This document shows, in pieces, positions 50,299 through 58,880 of a DNA stretch of 64,000 nucleotides (position 1 is its first letter; every line of letters starts with the position of its first letter). Position numbers and translations under genes: made by a program. The stretch comes from SIG440 sp045532055. Its GTDB lineage: Bacteria > Bacillota > Clostridia > Monoglobales > Monoglobaceae. The DNA is taken from contig JAZSFF010000031.1 of the NCBI GenBank assembly GCA_045532055.1, positions 1 through 64,000 on the forward strand, written 5' to 3'. The notes beneath the pieces are model-generated. The model made no database searches, was not told the DNA's origin, and saw only the letters and a list, made by a program, of their open reading frames with translations.

Positions 50299-50640
50299 AT
50301 GAACATTTTAGACCAGATTACACAGGAACAGATCAGAACAGACCTTCCCCAGCTTAACATAGGTGACACAGTTCGCGTATACGTTAAGGTAAAAGAAGGT
50401 AACAGAGAAAGAATCCAGATGTTTGAAGGAACAATCATCAAGAAGAATCACGGCGGAATTCGTGAGACATTTACTGTAAGACGTATTTCTTATGGCGTTG
50501 GTGTTGAAAAGACTTTCCCTGTAAATTCACCTAATATTGACCGTATTGAGGTTTCAAGACGCGGTAAAGTTAGACGTGCTAAGCTCTACTACCTCCGTGA
50601 CAGAGTTGGTAAGGCTGCAAAAGTTAAAGAAAAGATTTAA
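50299..50640 (+). CDS. rplS: 50S ribosomal protein L19
   Basis: A 113-residue protein of normal L19 length. Characteristic stretches are QIRTDLPQLNIGDTVRVYVKV, RIQMFEGTIIKKNHGG, FTVRRISYGVGVEKTFPVNSP (in part) and the C-terminal KLYYLRDRVGKAAKVKEK. It sits at the 30S-50S interface. Followed by lepB and rbgA, as in many Bacillota. Confidence 0.97.
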   Translation: MNILDQITQEQIRTDLPQLNIGDTVRVYVKVKEGNRERIQMFEGTIIKKNHGGIRETFTVRRISYGVGVEKTFPVNSPNIDRIEVSRRGKVRRAKLYYLRDRVGKAAKVKEKI

Positions 50641-50649
50641 CAATCAAGT

Positions 50650-50677
50650 ATGGCGGGTATTTTTTAATACCTGCCAT
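50650..50677 (+). terminator. Hairpin between rplS and lepB
   Basis: ATGGCGGGTATT pairs with AATACCTGCCAT (one G-U). Followed by TTCACTATTTTTT, it is probably a partial terminator. Confidence 0.5.
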
Positions 50678-50710
50678 TTCACTATTTTTTGTTTTTTGAA
50701 GGTGTTATCT

Positions 50711-51361
50711 ATGGAAAATTTTGAAAACAATAATACTAATCCTGAGGTTGAAACAGCAACAGAGGTTGAAAACCCTGCCAATACCTCAAAAGTTAATTGG
50801 AAAAAAGAGCTTTGGGATTGGGTTCAGGCGATAGTTATCGCTTTGGTGGTTTCCTTTTTGCTAAAGAACTATGTTATGACATTGGCAAAGGTGGATGGCG
50901 AGTCCATGGAGCCTACACTTCAGGACTCTGACAGACTGTATGTGAACAGGGTGATGTACGAGCCTGAAAAGGGTGATGTCATTATCTTTGAGCCAGGTTC
51001 AGACCCCGGTCGTCCGTATATAAAACGTGTTATTGCCACGGAGGGGGATACAGTATATATTGACTTTATAACAGGTGATGTATATGTTAATGACGAAATC
51101 ATTGACGAGCCATATATTGCCCAGCCGACAAATCTTGTGGGCTCATATATATACAGATTAATGCAACATGGTGAATACAGCAGAGAAAATCCTATTGTTG
51201 TGGAAGAAGACAAGGTTTTTGTTATGGGTGACAACAGAAATGCCAGCAAGGATAGTCGTGAGATAGGACAGGTTCCAAAGGATGAGATTATTGGGCATGC
51301 TGTTTTCCGTTTCTGGCCCCTTAACAATTTGGGTAGCGTAGACCACACTTATGCTGAATAA
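50711..51361 (+). CDS. lepB: Signal peptidase I
   Basis: 216 residues from the ATG at 50711 (GAAGGTG upstream). An acidic, Asn-rich cytoplasmic N-terminus is followed by one TM helix (about 37-58). The catalytic Ser65 is in GESMEPTL, the general-base Lys105 is in PYIKRVIATEGD, and the conserved VFVMGDNRNASKDSRE lies near 180. It removes signal peptides from exported proteins on the outer face of the membrane. Confidence 0.95.
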   Translation: MENFENNNTNPEVETATEVENPANTSKVNWKKELWDWVQAIVIALVVSFLLKNYVMTLAKVDGESMEPTLQDSDRLYVNRVMYEPEKGDVIIFEPGSDPGRPYIKRVIATEGDTVYIDFITGDVYVNDEIIDEPYIAQPTNLVGSYIYRLMQHGEYSRENPIVVEEDKVFVMGDNRNASKDSREIGQVPKDEIIGHAVFRFWPLNNLGSVDHTYAE

Positions 51362-51374
51362 TATGAGGTAATAT

Positions 51375-52223
51375 ATGAATATACAATGGTTTCCAGGTCA
51401 TATGGCCAAAACCCGCAAATTAATAACCGAAAACCTTAAACTGGTTGATGTGGTGATTGAACTGGTTGATGCCAGACTTCCCTTGTCCTCCAGAAATCCT
51501 GAAATTGACAGAATAGTAGGTAAAAAACCAAGGGTTTTGGTTCTTAACAAATATGATATTGCAGATGCTGATGCCAACAGTGCATGGATAAGCTTTTTTG
51601 AAAAAAAGGGCATATGTACCATAGCGGCAGACAGCCTTTCAGGTAGAGGTCTTAAAAATATTGATGCTGCCATTGAGCGTGTTCTTGCGGACAAGTTTGA
51701 GCGTGAGGCACAAAAAGGCATGATGCGGCGTGCTGTCAAAGTATTGGTGGTTGGTATTCCCAATGTTGGAAAATCCTCTTTTATCAATCGTCTCTCAGGC
51801 AGAGCAGCAGCCAAGGTTGGGGACAGACCCGGAGTTACGACAGCAAAGCAATGGATAAGGGTTGCTGGCAAATACGAACTATTGGATACTCCAGGTATTT
51901 TGTGGCCCAAATTTGAGGATCCAGAGGTTGGCAAGAGAATTGCCTATACCGGGGGAATCAAAGACGAGATAATGGATATTGAGGAACTTGCATTTTTTCT
52001 TATCGGCTTTTTGCGCAAGAATTATAAAGAAATGTTGACGGAAAGGTTTAAACTTGATGGTGATATTGACAGCCTTGACGACTTTGAATTGTTGGAGCTT
52101 ATAGGCAAAAAGCGTGGATGTATTGTATCGGGTGGAAATATTGATACATTGAGAGCTGCTAATCTGGTTCTGGACGAATTCAGGGCGGCGAAAATAGGAA
52201 GAATAACATTGGAATTACCTTAA
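51375..52223 (+). CDS. rbgA: Ribosome biogenesis GTPase YlqF/RbgA
   Basis: A 282-residue circularly permuted GTPase. The N-terminal IQWFPGHMAKTRK is diagnostic. The G motifs appear in permuted order: G4 NKYDIAD near 55, then G1 GIPNVGKSSF near 127, G2 GVTTAKQ and G3 DTPG. A C-terminal ANTAR-like RNA-binding helix bundle follows. It acts late in 50S subunit assembly. Grouped with rplS and rnhB as usual. Confidence 0.95.
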   Translation: MNIQWFPGHMAKTRKLITENLKLVDVVIELVDARLPLSSRNPEIDRIVGKKPRVLVLNKYDIADADANSAWISFFEKKGICTIAADSLSGRGLKNIDAAIERVLADKFEREAQKGMMRRAVKVLVVGIPNVGKSSFINRLSGRAAAKVGDRPGVTTAKQWIRVAGKYELLDTPGILWPKFEDPEVGKRIAYTGGIKDEIMDIEELAFFLIGFLRKNYKEMLTERFKLDGDIDSLDDFELLELIGKKRGCIVSGGNIDTLRAANLVLDEFRAAKIGRITLELP

Positions 52224-52234
52224 AGCAGACATCA

Positions 52235-52263
52235 GGGCAGATATATGTTGCATATATCTGCCC
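52235..52263 (+). terminator. 13-bp hairpin between rbgA and rnhB
   Basis: GGGCAGATATATG and CATATATCTGCCC form a perfect stem with a 3-nt loop. Only a short T-rich stretch follows, so it may be a leaky terminator. Confidence 0.5.
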
Positions 52264-52287
52264 ATTCTTTAGATAGGAGGAAGACAG

Positions 52288-52887
52288 ATGAAAGAAATTG
52301 AAAACTCTTTATATGATAAGGGGTATGAATTGGTTGCAGGAATTGACGAGGCAGGTCGCGGACCCTTGGCAGGACCGGTTTGTGCCGCGGCGGTTATTTT
52401 GCCAAAGGATTTGGTTATTGATGGAATAAATGATTCAAAAAAGCTCAGCGAAAAGAAACGTGAATTGCTTTTTGATGTCATAACGAAGGCGGCAATAGCA
52501 TATTCCATAGAATTTGTATCTCCTGAAGTTATAGATGAGATAAATATAAGACAGGCAACAGCACTGGCCATGCATAATGCTCTCAAAAACCTCGAAACAA
52601 AGGCTGATTTTGTTATTGTAGACGGCAACGACAACATTCCTTATGAAATTCCCTTTGAATATGTGATAAAGGGTGATGCAAAGTCCCAAACCATTGCTGC
52701 GGCATCAATTCTTGCCAAGGTAAGCAGGGACAGACTTATGACTGAACTTGATAAGGAGTATCCTGAATATTGCTTTGCAAAACACAAGGGTTACGGAACA
52801 AAAGTGCATATAGAGGCAATACAGAAATTTGGCGTTTCGCCTGTTCACAGAAAGTCCTTCATGACTGCAAAGGTTTTGGGTAAGTAA
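52288..52887 (+). CDS. rnhB: Ribonuclease HII
   Basis: A 199-residue enzyme with the active-site start VAGIDEAGRGPLAGPV (Asp20/Glu21), INDSKKLSEKKRE, VDGND and HKGYGTKVH. It cleaves RNA in RNA-DNA hybrids and removes single ribonucleotides. GGAGGAAG ribosome binding site. The yraN gene begins 2 bp downstream. Confidence 0.95.
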   Translation: MKEIENSLYDKGYELVAGIDEAGRGPLAGPVCAAAVILPKDLVIDGINDSKKLSEKKRELLFDVITKAAIAYSIEFVSPEVIDEINIRQATALAMHNALKNLETKADFVIVDGNDNIPYEIPFEYVIKGDAKSQTIAAASILAKVSRDRLMTELDKEYPEYCFAKHKGYGTKVHIEAIQKFGVSPVHRKSFMTAKVLGK

Positions 52888-52889
52888 TT

Positions 52890-53273
52890 ATGAGAAAAGG
52901 TTTTTACAATAAAGTAACGGGTCAATGCGGTGAAGATTTTGCAGAAAAATTTCTTGTAAAAAACAAATATAAGATTATTGAAAGAAATCACCGTAACAAA
53001 ATAGGTGAAATTGATATAATCGCAAGAAAAGGTGAAGACTTGGTTTTTGTTGAGGTAAAAACCAGAAGCACATCTGATTTTGGAACCCCGGCGGAGGCAG
53101 TCACATATTATAAAAAACGGAGCTTTGTCAATGCTGCTAAGTGGTACCTTATGCAGAATCCCTGTGATATGAATATCCGATTTGACATAATAGAAGTCGT
53201 TGGAAAGTTCACGGGGGACAGCTTTGATTTTGAAAGTATCAATCATATAGAGCAGGCTTTCACGGAGGTATAA
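52890..53273 (+). CDS. YraN family endonuclease-like protein
   Basis: A 127-residue protein with the UPF0102 nuclease fold: GQCGEDFAEKFLVKNKYKIIERN, then GEIDIIARKGEDLVFVEVKTRS with the D...ExK metal site. The biological role is not known; it often follows rnhB. Confidence 0.92.
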   Translation: MRKGFYNKVTGQCGEDFAEKFLVKNKYKIIERNHRNKIGEIDIIARKGEDLVFVEVKTRSTSDFGTPAEAVTYYKKRSFVNAAKWYLMQNPCDMNIRFDIIEVVGKFTGDSFDFESINHIEQAFTEV

Positions 53274-53276
53274 TTT

Positions 53277-54218
53277 ATGTCTTTTGCGGTTTTTGATGCA
53301 CACTGTGATACCATGCAAAAAATAACCGATTCAGGGGGCAGATTAAGAGAAAATAACTATCATCTGGACCTCGGGCGTATACACAAGCTACAGAGTGATT
53401 ATATACAGGTTTTTGCGGCATTTATTAACAAAAAGCAGGATGCTCTGCCGCCTTTTTTGAGGGCAAGGCAGATTATAAATCGTTATTTTGAGGAAATTGA
53501 TAGTAATAATGATTTAATTGAACATTGTATCAATGTGGAACAAATAAAAGACACCATAAGCATGGGCAAGACAGTATCACTTCTCAGCATTGAGGGAGGC
53601 GAGGCAATAGAGGGAAGCCTTGAAAAACTTAATGAGTTCTATAATGCAGGTGTACGCATAATGACCCTTTGCTGGAACTATTCCAATGAGATTTGTGACG
53701 GAATAGAAGAGAAAAGAGGTGCAGGGCTCACTGAGTTTGGAAAATCGGTTGTTTCAGAAATGAATCGTTTGGGTATGATTATAGATGTATCGCATATTTC
53801 AGAAAAAGGCTTTTGGGATGTCATAGAGGCCAGCAAAAGCCCCATTGCAGCTACTCACTCAAATGCAAAGGCTATAATGCCCCACAGACGCAATCTTGAT
53901 GACGAGCAGATAAAAGCAATTATAACATGCGGTGGTTGTATAGGGGTGAATTTTTATTCAGACTTTATCAGTGAAAACAAATGTTCAGTCAAGCATTTGC
54001 TCAACCATATCGAACATATTCTGGCACTTGGTGGTGAGGATTCGGTAGGTTTGGGAAGTGATTTTGATGGTATGGATTCATTGCCGTGCGAAATTATGGG
54101 AGTGGAGGATATGTATAAGATTTTTGAGGAAATGCAGAGGATTGGGTATTCAGATTTCCTAATAAATAAGATATCCTCAGGCAACTTTTTGAAACTTATG
54201 CAAAAAATTTTGATGTGA
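53277..54218 (+). CDS. Membrane dipeptidase (peptidase M19 family)
   Basis: A 313-residue zinc peptidase of the renal dipeptidase family. Metal ligands are visible in VFDAHCDTM (His/Asp), LSIEGGEAIEG (bridging Glu), IDVSHISEKGF and AATHSNAKAIMPHRRNL (His), and GLGSDFDGMD. It hydrolyses dipeptides. The ribosome binding site ACGGAGG lies in the end of yraN. Confidence 0.93.
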   Translation: MSFAVFDAHCDTMQKITDSGGRLRENNYHLDLGRIHKLQSDYIQVFAAFINKKQDALPPFLRARQIINRYFEEIDSNNDLIEHCINVEQIKDTISMGKTVSLLSIEGGEAIEGSLEKLNEFYNAGVRIMTLCWNYSNEICDGIEEKRGAGLTEFGKSVVSEMNRLGMIIDVSHISEKGFWDVIEASKSPIAATHSNAKAIMPHRRNLDDEQIKAIITCGGCIGVNFYSDFISENKCSVKHLLNHIEHILALGGEDSVGLGSDFDGMDSLPCEIMGVEDMYKIFEEMQRIGYSDFLINKISSGNFLKLMQKILM

Positions 54219-54230
54219 GTAAAAAAAAGG

Positions 54231-54259
54231 TTGAAATTTAACGTATTTTGTATTAAAAT
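54231..54259 (+). promoter_or_regulatory. Promoter of the aminotransferase-proC unit
   Basis: TTGAAA at 54231-54236, a 17-bp spacer and TAAAAT at 54254-54259. Confidence 0.65.
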
Positions 54260-54298
54260 GAAAGTCTAAGCATTTTTTAGACGGCTAGGAGGTTTCAA

Positions 54299-55495
54299 AT
54301 GCAAACATATATTTCGAAAAAAGCCAAGGGAGTAAGTCCGTCGCCAACATTGTCCCTTGATGCAAAATATAAACAGATGAAAAAGCAGGGAATTCCTGTG
54401 GTTGGTTTTGGAGCAGGTGAACCTGATTTTGACACACCTGATAACGTAAAGGCAGCAGCTATAAAAGCTATTGAAGATGGCTTTACAAAGTATACCCCTG
54501 CATCAGGTACAATAGAATTGAAAAAGGCAATTTGCGAGAAGTTTAAGAAAGATTCGGGAATTGAATATGGTATTGAAAATATTGTTGTAAGCAATGGCGG
54601 CAAGCATTGTCTCACCAATATCTTCATGGCAATATGCGAAGATGGTGATGAGGTGATTATTCCTACACCTTTTTGGGTAAGCTATCCAGAGATGGTTAAG
54701 ATGGCAGGCGGCGTACCGGTGTTTATGGACACTACAGAGGATACAGATTTTAAGTTTAAACCGGAAGACCTAAAAAATTATATTACATCAAAAACACGTG
54801 CTTTGGTGCTTAATACACCCAGCAACCCTACAGGTATGATATATACAAGAGATGAGCTTAAACAGATTGCAGAAATTGCAGTTGAAAATAACATATATGT
54901 AATCTTCGATGAAATATATGAGAAACTAGTTTACGAAGGTGAACATATTAACATAGCATCCTTTGGTGAAGATATAAAAAATCTCACAGTAGTTGTAAAT
55001 GGTATGGCAAAGGCATATGCAATGACCGGCTGGAGAATAGGTTTTACCGCTTCAAATGCGGATTTAGCTAAGGCTATGTCAAACATACAGAGCCATGCTA
55101 CTTCAAACCCAAACTCTATTGCACAAGCGGCATCTGTTGAAGCACTTCTGGGTGACCAGTCATCGGTGGATGCAATGCGTGAAGAATATATCAGACGCAG
55201 AGATTATATGTTTGAGAGAATAAATTCAATTGATGGCATAAGCTGTATAAAGCCTAACGGTGCATTTTATATTTTTATGAACGTAAGGGCACTTTTGGGA
55301 AAAGAACTCTATGGCAAAACTTTTAGTACAGCAAGCGAACTTTGTGCAGATATATTGGATAGGGCACTTGTTGCCTTGGTGCCAAGTGAAGGTTTTGGTA
55401 TTGATGGTTATGTTCGTCTCTCTTATGCAACATCTATGGAAACAATAAAAGAAGGTCTGGATAGAATCGAAAAATACATCAACGGAGAATACTAA
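54299..55495 (+). CDS. Class I PLP-dependent aminotransferase (aspartate aminotransferase-like)
   Basis: A 398-residue fold-type I aminotransferase. Substrate/PLP motifs are GFGAGEPDFDTPD near 38-50, NTPSNPTG near 174 and VIFDEIYEKLVYEG. PLP Lys238 lies in NGMAKAYAMTGWRIGF, and Arg is in YVRLSYATS near 375. It probably exchanges aspartate and 2-oxoglutarate. AGGAGG ribosome binding site. proC follows after 15 bp. Confidence 0.92.
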   Translation: MQTYISKKAKGVSPSPTLSLDAKYKQMKKQGIPVVGFGAGEPDFDTPDNVKAAAIKAIEDGFTKYTPASGTIELKKAICEKFKKDSGIEYGIENIVVSNGGKHCLTNIFMAICEDGDEVIIPTPFWVSYPEMVKMAGGVPVFMDTTEDTDFKFKPEDLKNYITSKTRALVLNTPSNPTGMIYTRDELKQIAEIAVENNIYVIFDEIYEKLVYEGEHINIASFGEDIKNLTVVVNGMAKAYAMTGWRIGFTASNADLAKAMSNIQSHATSNPNSIAQAASVEALLGDQSSVDAMREEYIRRRDYMFERINSIDGISCIKPNGAFYIFMNVRALLGKELYGKTFSTASELCADILDRALVALVPSEGFGIDGYVRLSYATSMETIKEGLDRIEKYINGEY

Positions 55496-55510
55496 AAAAG
55501 GAGAATTGCG

Positions 55511-56305
55511 GTGAATATTGGAATAATTGGTGCAGGAAACATGGCGTCTGCTTTGGCTGGGGGACTTGTATCATCCGAAATCATCAGGGCGGATGAACTC
55601 AGTATAAGCGACAAGAATCCTCAAAATCTCAAGAAGTGGCAAAATCTTGGTGTTTTTACAACGGAGGATAATAGCGAAGTTTTAAAACACAGCGAAACTG
55701 TTATTTTTGCAGTAAAACCCAATATATTACCAATGGTTCTTGATGAAGCAAAAGCTTTCACAAAAGACAGGCTTTTCATCTCTATTGCGGCAGGAACAAC
55801 AATCCATGCAATAGAAGAAAAGCTGGGTAGTGACGCAAAAATAATCCGGGCAATGCCCAATACACCGGCTCAGGTGAACTGTGGCATGACTGTTATTACT
55901 CCAAACAAAAATATTTCAGAAAAAGAACTGGAAACCGCCCAAAGCATCCTTTCTGGAGTGGGTGAGGTTATGGTTCTGGAAGAAAAATATATAAATGCGG
56001 CAACAGCACTCCATGGCAGCAGTCCTGCATATGTATACATGCTTATTGATGCCATGGCTGATAGCGGCGTTAAACATGGAATTCCCAAAGAAGTCTCCCT
56101 AAAACTTGCAGCAAAAGCTGTTGAGGGTGCTGCTAAAATGGTTCTGGACACCAATGAACATCCTAGAGTTCTCAAGGATGCGGTTTGTTCGCCCGGTGGA
56201 ACAACCATTGCTGCCGTTTGTGAGTTGGAAAAAACAGGGTTTCAGACATCGGTTTCCCAGGCAATTGATGCTTGTATAAACAAAGCCGACGAAATGTCAA
56301 AATAG
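55511..56305 (+). CDS. proC: Pyrroline-5-carboxylate reductase
   Basis: 264 residues from a GTG with AAAGGAG upstream. N-terminal NAD(P)-binding GIIGAGNMASALAGGL, then IFAVKPNILP, RAMPNTPAQVNCGMT and the C-terminal VCSPGGTTIAAVCELE. It makes proline from 1-pyrroline-5-carboxylate. Co-transcribed with the aminotransferase. Confidence 0.96.
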   Translation: MNIGIIGAGNMASALAGGLVSSEIIRADELSISDKNPQNLKKWQNLGVFTTEDNSEVLKHSETVIFAVKPNILPMVLDEAKAFTKDRLFISIAAGTTIHAIEEKLGSDAKIIRAMPNTPAQVNCGMTVITPNKNISEKELETAQSILSGVGEVMVLEEKYINAATALHGSSPAYVYMLIDAMADSGVKHGIPKEVSLKLAAKAVEGAAKMVLDTNEHPRVLKDAVCSPGGTTIAAVCELEKTGFQTSVSQAIDACINKADEMSK

Positions 56306-56400
56306 TTCATTTTTGAAATTGATTTTCATATTTTTACAGCTTGTCTCATAGATATGTAAATAGGCGAGAGTGACCGCCAATTTACGAGGGGAGAAGCTAT

Positions 56401-57042
56401 ATGAAAAAGTATAATTTTGTAAGATATATAACCGATTACATCTCGGGCAACAGACTTCAGTTTTTTTTCGTGATTATCAGTCTTTTGTTGGGGACAGTAA
56501 TCGGTTCTTTGTCAGCATTATCCTTAGAACAAGGGAGTTATGAAAACCTTAATTCATACCTCAGGAATTTTGTTTCAGCTTATAATATTCAATCAATAAG
56601 CAAAACAGATATATTGAGAGTTTCGGTTTACAACAACATCAAGGTTGTGCTGTTGTTGTGGGTATCTGGACTTTGGTTGGGGTTTATACCATTAGGAATT
56701 CTGCAGGTAGGTGCCAAAGGATATAAACTGGGATTCACTACTGTCTTGATACTCCAAATATATAGGGGAAAAGGTCTTTTGCTGGCAATTGTGTCGATTG
56801 TTCCGCAGGTCTTGATTTTGATTCCTGTGATTATAATATATACGGTATTTAATATAAACTTTGCTTTGTCCTTGCGAAAAATAAGACTTAAAGGACAAAG
56901 TATGGCAACGCACAAGGAAATGTATCTGAGAAATCTTTTGTTTCTCGTGGGGACACTTGCAGTTTTAATTTTATGCAGCTTAATTGATGCATTTGTTGTA
57001 CCGCCTGTTTTAAAACCAATTTGTTCATTTTTGAGTAAATAG
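56401..57042 (+). CDS. spoIIM: Stage II sporulation protein M
   Basis: A 213-residue membrane protein with about five TM helices. The conserved region SVYNNIKVVLLLWVSGLWLGF-type core (about 77-97) and the KGYKLGFTTVLILQIYRGKG loop identify SpoIIM. It works with SpoIID and SpoIIP in septal thinning and engulfment. spoIIM-xerD adjacency is common. GGGGAGAAG ribosome binding site. Confidence 0.93.
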   Translation: MKKYNFVRYITDYISGNRLQFFFVIISLLLGTVIGSLSALSLEQGSYENLNSYLRNFVSAYNIQSISKTDILRVSVYNNIKVVLLLWVSGLWLGFIPLGILQVGAKGYKLGFTTVLILQIYRGKGLLLAIVSIVPQVLILIPVIIIYTVFNINFALSLRKIRLKGQSMATHKEMYLRNLLFLVGTLAVLILCSLIDAFVVPPVLKPICSFLSK

Positions 57043-57057
57043 AAGGAAGGACTGCAA

Positions 57058-57957
57058 ATGAAAAATATAGTAGAAAGATATTTTGTTTTTTTGACCAACA
57101 GCAAGCATGCATCTGAAAATACGTTGCTTTCGTACAAACATGATATAAATGCATATGTTGATTTTCTTGAAACAAAAAAAACTACATTTGATGCCGCAAG
57201 CGGCACATCAATACTGGACTATCTGATGAAATTGCAAAAATCAGGTAAAGCTGCGTCAACTGTTTCCAGAAACTTAGCGTCCATTCGTTCCTTTTACCGA
57301 TTTATGCAAAACGAAGGAATTATCAAACAGGACCCTACGGCAAATTTACATTCACTCAAAATAGATAAAAAGCTTCCTGAAGTTCTGACTAATGAAGAAG
57401 TGGAGAGTTTGCTTAATCAGCCTGACATACGTGATGCAAAAGGTTGCCGCGACAAGGCTATGCTTGAACTTCTTTATGCTACAGGCATGAGGGTTACGGA
57501 GATGATTGACCTTAAAATGTCTGATGTCGACATGAATATTGGATACATAAACTGCAATCAGGGCAAAAAGATGAGGGTAATACCAGTTTATTCAATTGCC
57601 AAAAAGGCCGTTAAGAACTACATAGATACAGCCAGAACACAGCTTGTAAAAGAGACTTCGGTTGAAAATCTGTTTGTGAATTGCAGCGGAACAAAAATGA
57701 CACGTCAGGGATTTTGGAAGATAATAAAGCAGTATGCTTCTGCTGCCAATATACAAAAAGATATCACACCTCATACACTCAGGCATTCTTTTGCCACACA
57801 CCTGCTTGAAAATGGGGCAGATTTGAAATCTATTCAGGAAATGCTGGGTCATACAGACATTTCATCTACACAAGTTTATGCCAGTGTTGTAAAAAAACAT
57901 ATCAAAGATGTTTATAAGAGTGCACACCCAAGAGCGCGAAAAAAGCAAACTGTATAA
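57058..57957 (+). CDS. xerD: Tyrosine recombinase XerD
   Basis: A 299-residue site-specific tyrosine recombinase. The N-terminal SAM-like core-binding domain (about 1-90) is followed by a catalytic domain with Arg in YATGMRVTEMIDL, HTLRHSFATHLLENGADL (H-x-x-R), GHTDISSTQ and the nucleophile Tyr in VYASV. It resolves chromosome dimers at dif. GGAAGG ribosome binding site, 15 bp after spoIIM. Confidence 0.94.
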   Translation: MKNIVERYFVFLTNSKHASENTLLSYKHDINAYVDFLETKKTTFDAASGTSILDYLMKLQKSGKAASTVSRNLASIRSFYRFMQNEGIIKQDPTANLHSLKIDKKLPEVLTNEEVESLLNQPDIRDAKGCRDKAMLELLYATGMRVTEMIDLKMSDVDMNIGYINCNQGKKMRVIPVYSIAKKAVKNYIDTARTQLVKETSVENLFVNCSGTKMTRQGFWKIIKQYASAANIQKDITPHTLRHSFATHLLENGADLKSIQEMLGHTDISSTQVYASVVKKHIKDVYKSAHPRARKKQTV

Positions 57958-57963
57958 AAAACA

Positions 57964-57998
57964 AAGGATTGGTAAAGAAAGCCCAATCCTTATTTTAT
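57964..57998. terminator. Convergent terminator between xerD and sigK
   Basis: AAGGATTGG and CCAATCCTT form a 9-bp stem, followed by ATTTTATTT on the plus strand. It overlaps the sigK stop codon. Confidence 0.7.
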
Positions 57999-58694
57999 TT
58001 GCGGTATATCATCACATATTCCAAATTTAAGTTTGCCAATAGCCTTTTTTTCAAGTCGTGATACATAAGAGCGGGAAATTCCCATAATTTCTGCTATTTC
58101 CGATTGTGTCAGCTCGTTGCCGTCCCACAATCCATAACGCATTTTTATTATTTCACGCTCCCTGTCATCTAGACGTGTTTTTATATTTTCATATAGTTTT
58201 TTAATTTGTGCACGGTCATCAATTTCTTTTATAACGTCTTCTTCGTCAGAACCAATTATGTCCATGAGGAGTATTTGGTTTCCTTCTTTATCCGTGCCTA
58301 TTGGGTCATTGAGAGAAACGTCTCCCTGACACTTTTTGTTGCTTCGCATAAGCATCAGTATTTCATTTTCAATACATCGTGCCGCATATGTGACAAGCCG
58401 CGTTCCTTTGGAACTGTCAAAACTGCTGATGCCCTTTATCAAACCGATTGTTCCAAGGGATATGAGGTCTTCGTTGTCGCGGACATTTGCGGAATACTTT
58501 TTTGCAATATGTGCAACCAGTCGCAGATTATGCTCAATAAGCTTGTTTTTTGCGTCAATATCCCCGTTCTCCATCTTTTCTATGTAGTATCTTTCCTCTT
58601 TGGCACTGAGGGGTTTGGGGAAAGAATTGCTTCCTGACACAAAAGATATAAGAAAAACCAAGGATTCAATAAGGGTGTCAAATATACCAAACAT
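57990..58694 (-). CDS. sigK: Mother-cell sigma factor sigma-K, uninterrupted
   Basis: 234 residues from the ATG at 58694, 8 bp after GGAGAG; an ATG at 58700 is too close to that box. The N-terminal pro-sequence with a hydrophobic stretch (TLIESLVFLISFVSGSN) precedes PKPLSAKEERYY. Region 2 (NKLIEHNLRLVAHIAKKY, DLISLGTIGLIKGI) and region 4 (DDREREIIKMRYGL, ITRSYVSRLEKKA-type helix reading MGISRSYVSRLEK) are complete. It drives late mother-cell genes after processing by the SpoIVFB pathway that SpoIVB triggers. The frame is continuous, so no skin element interrupts it. Confidence 0.96.
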   Translation of the reverse strand: MFGIFDTLIESLVFLISFVSGSNSFPKPLSAKEERYYIEKMENGDIDAKNKLIEHNLRLVAHIAKKYSANVRDNEDLISLGTIGLIKGISSFDSSKGTRLVTYAARCIENEILMLMRSNKKCQGDVSLNDPIGTDKEGNQILLMDIIGSDEEDVIKEIDDRAQIKKLYENIKTRLDDREREIIKMRYGLWDGNELTQSEIAEIMGISRSYVSRLEKKAIGKLKFGICDDIPQIK

Positions 58695-58752
58695 AAACAT
58701 ACTCTCCAATCTGTAAAGCTGCTGCAAACAGCTTAAGAGATAATATATATTC

Positions 58753-58760
58753 AGTGTATG
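58753..58760 (-). promoter_or_regulatory. Possible sigma-E/sigma-K -10 box of sigK
   Basis: On the minus strand CATACACT matches the sigma-E -10 consensus CATACAMT about 60 bp upstream of sigK, which is a sigma-E target in B. subtilis. The -35 element is not obvious. Confidence 0.45.
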
Positions 58761-58822
58761 CAAAAGTGTTTTGTCCTGTGCAAGTACACATTGTAAAAGT
58801 AAACTTCATTTTGTCATTTGTG

Positions 58823-58851
58823 TTGCATAAATTGTATTATTGTGATAAAAT
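58823..58851 (+). promoter_or_regulatory. Promoter of mutS2
   Basis: TTGCAT at 58823-58828, a 17-bp spacer and TAAAAT at 58846-58851. Confidence 0.65.
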
Positions 58852-58880
58852 ATTATAATCAAAAAGAAAAAGGATTTTAA

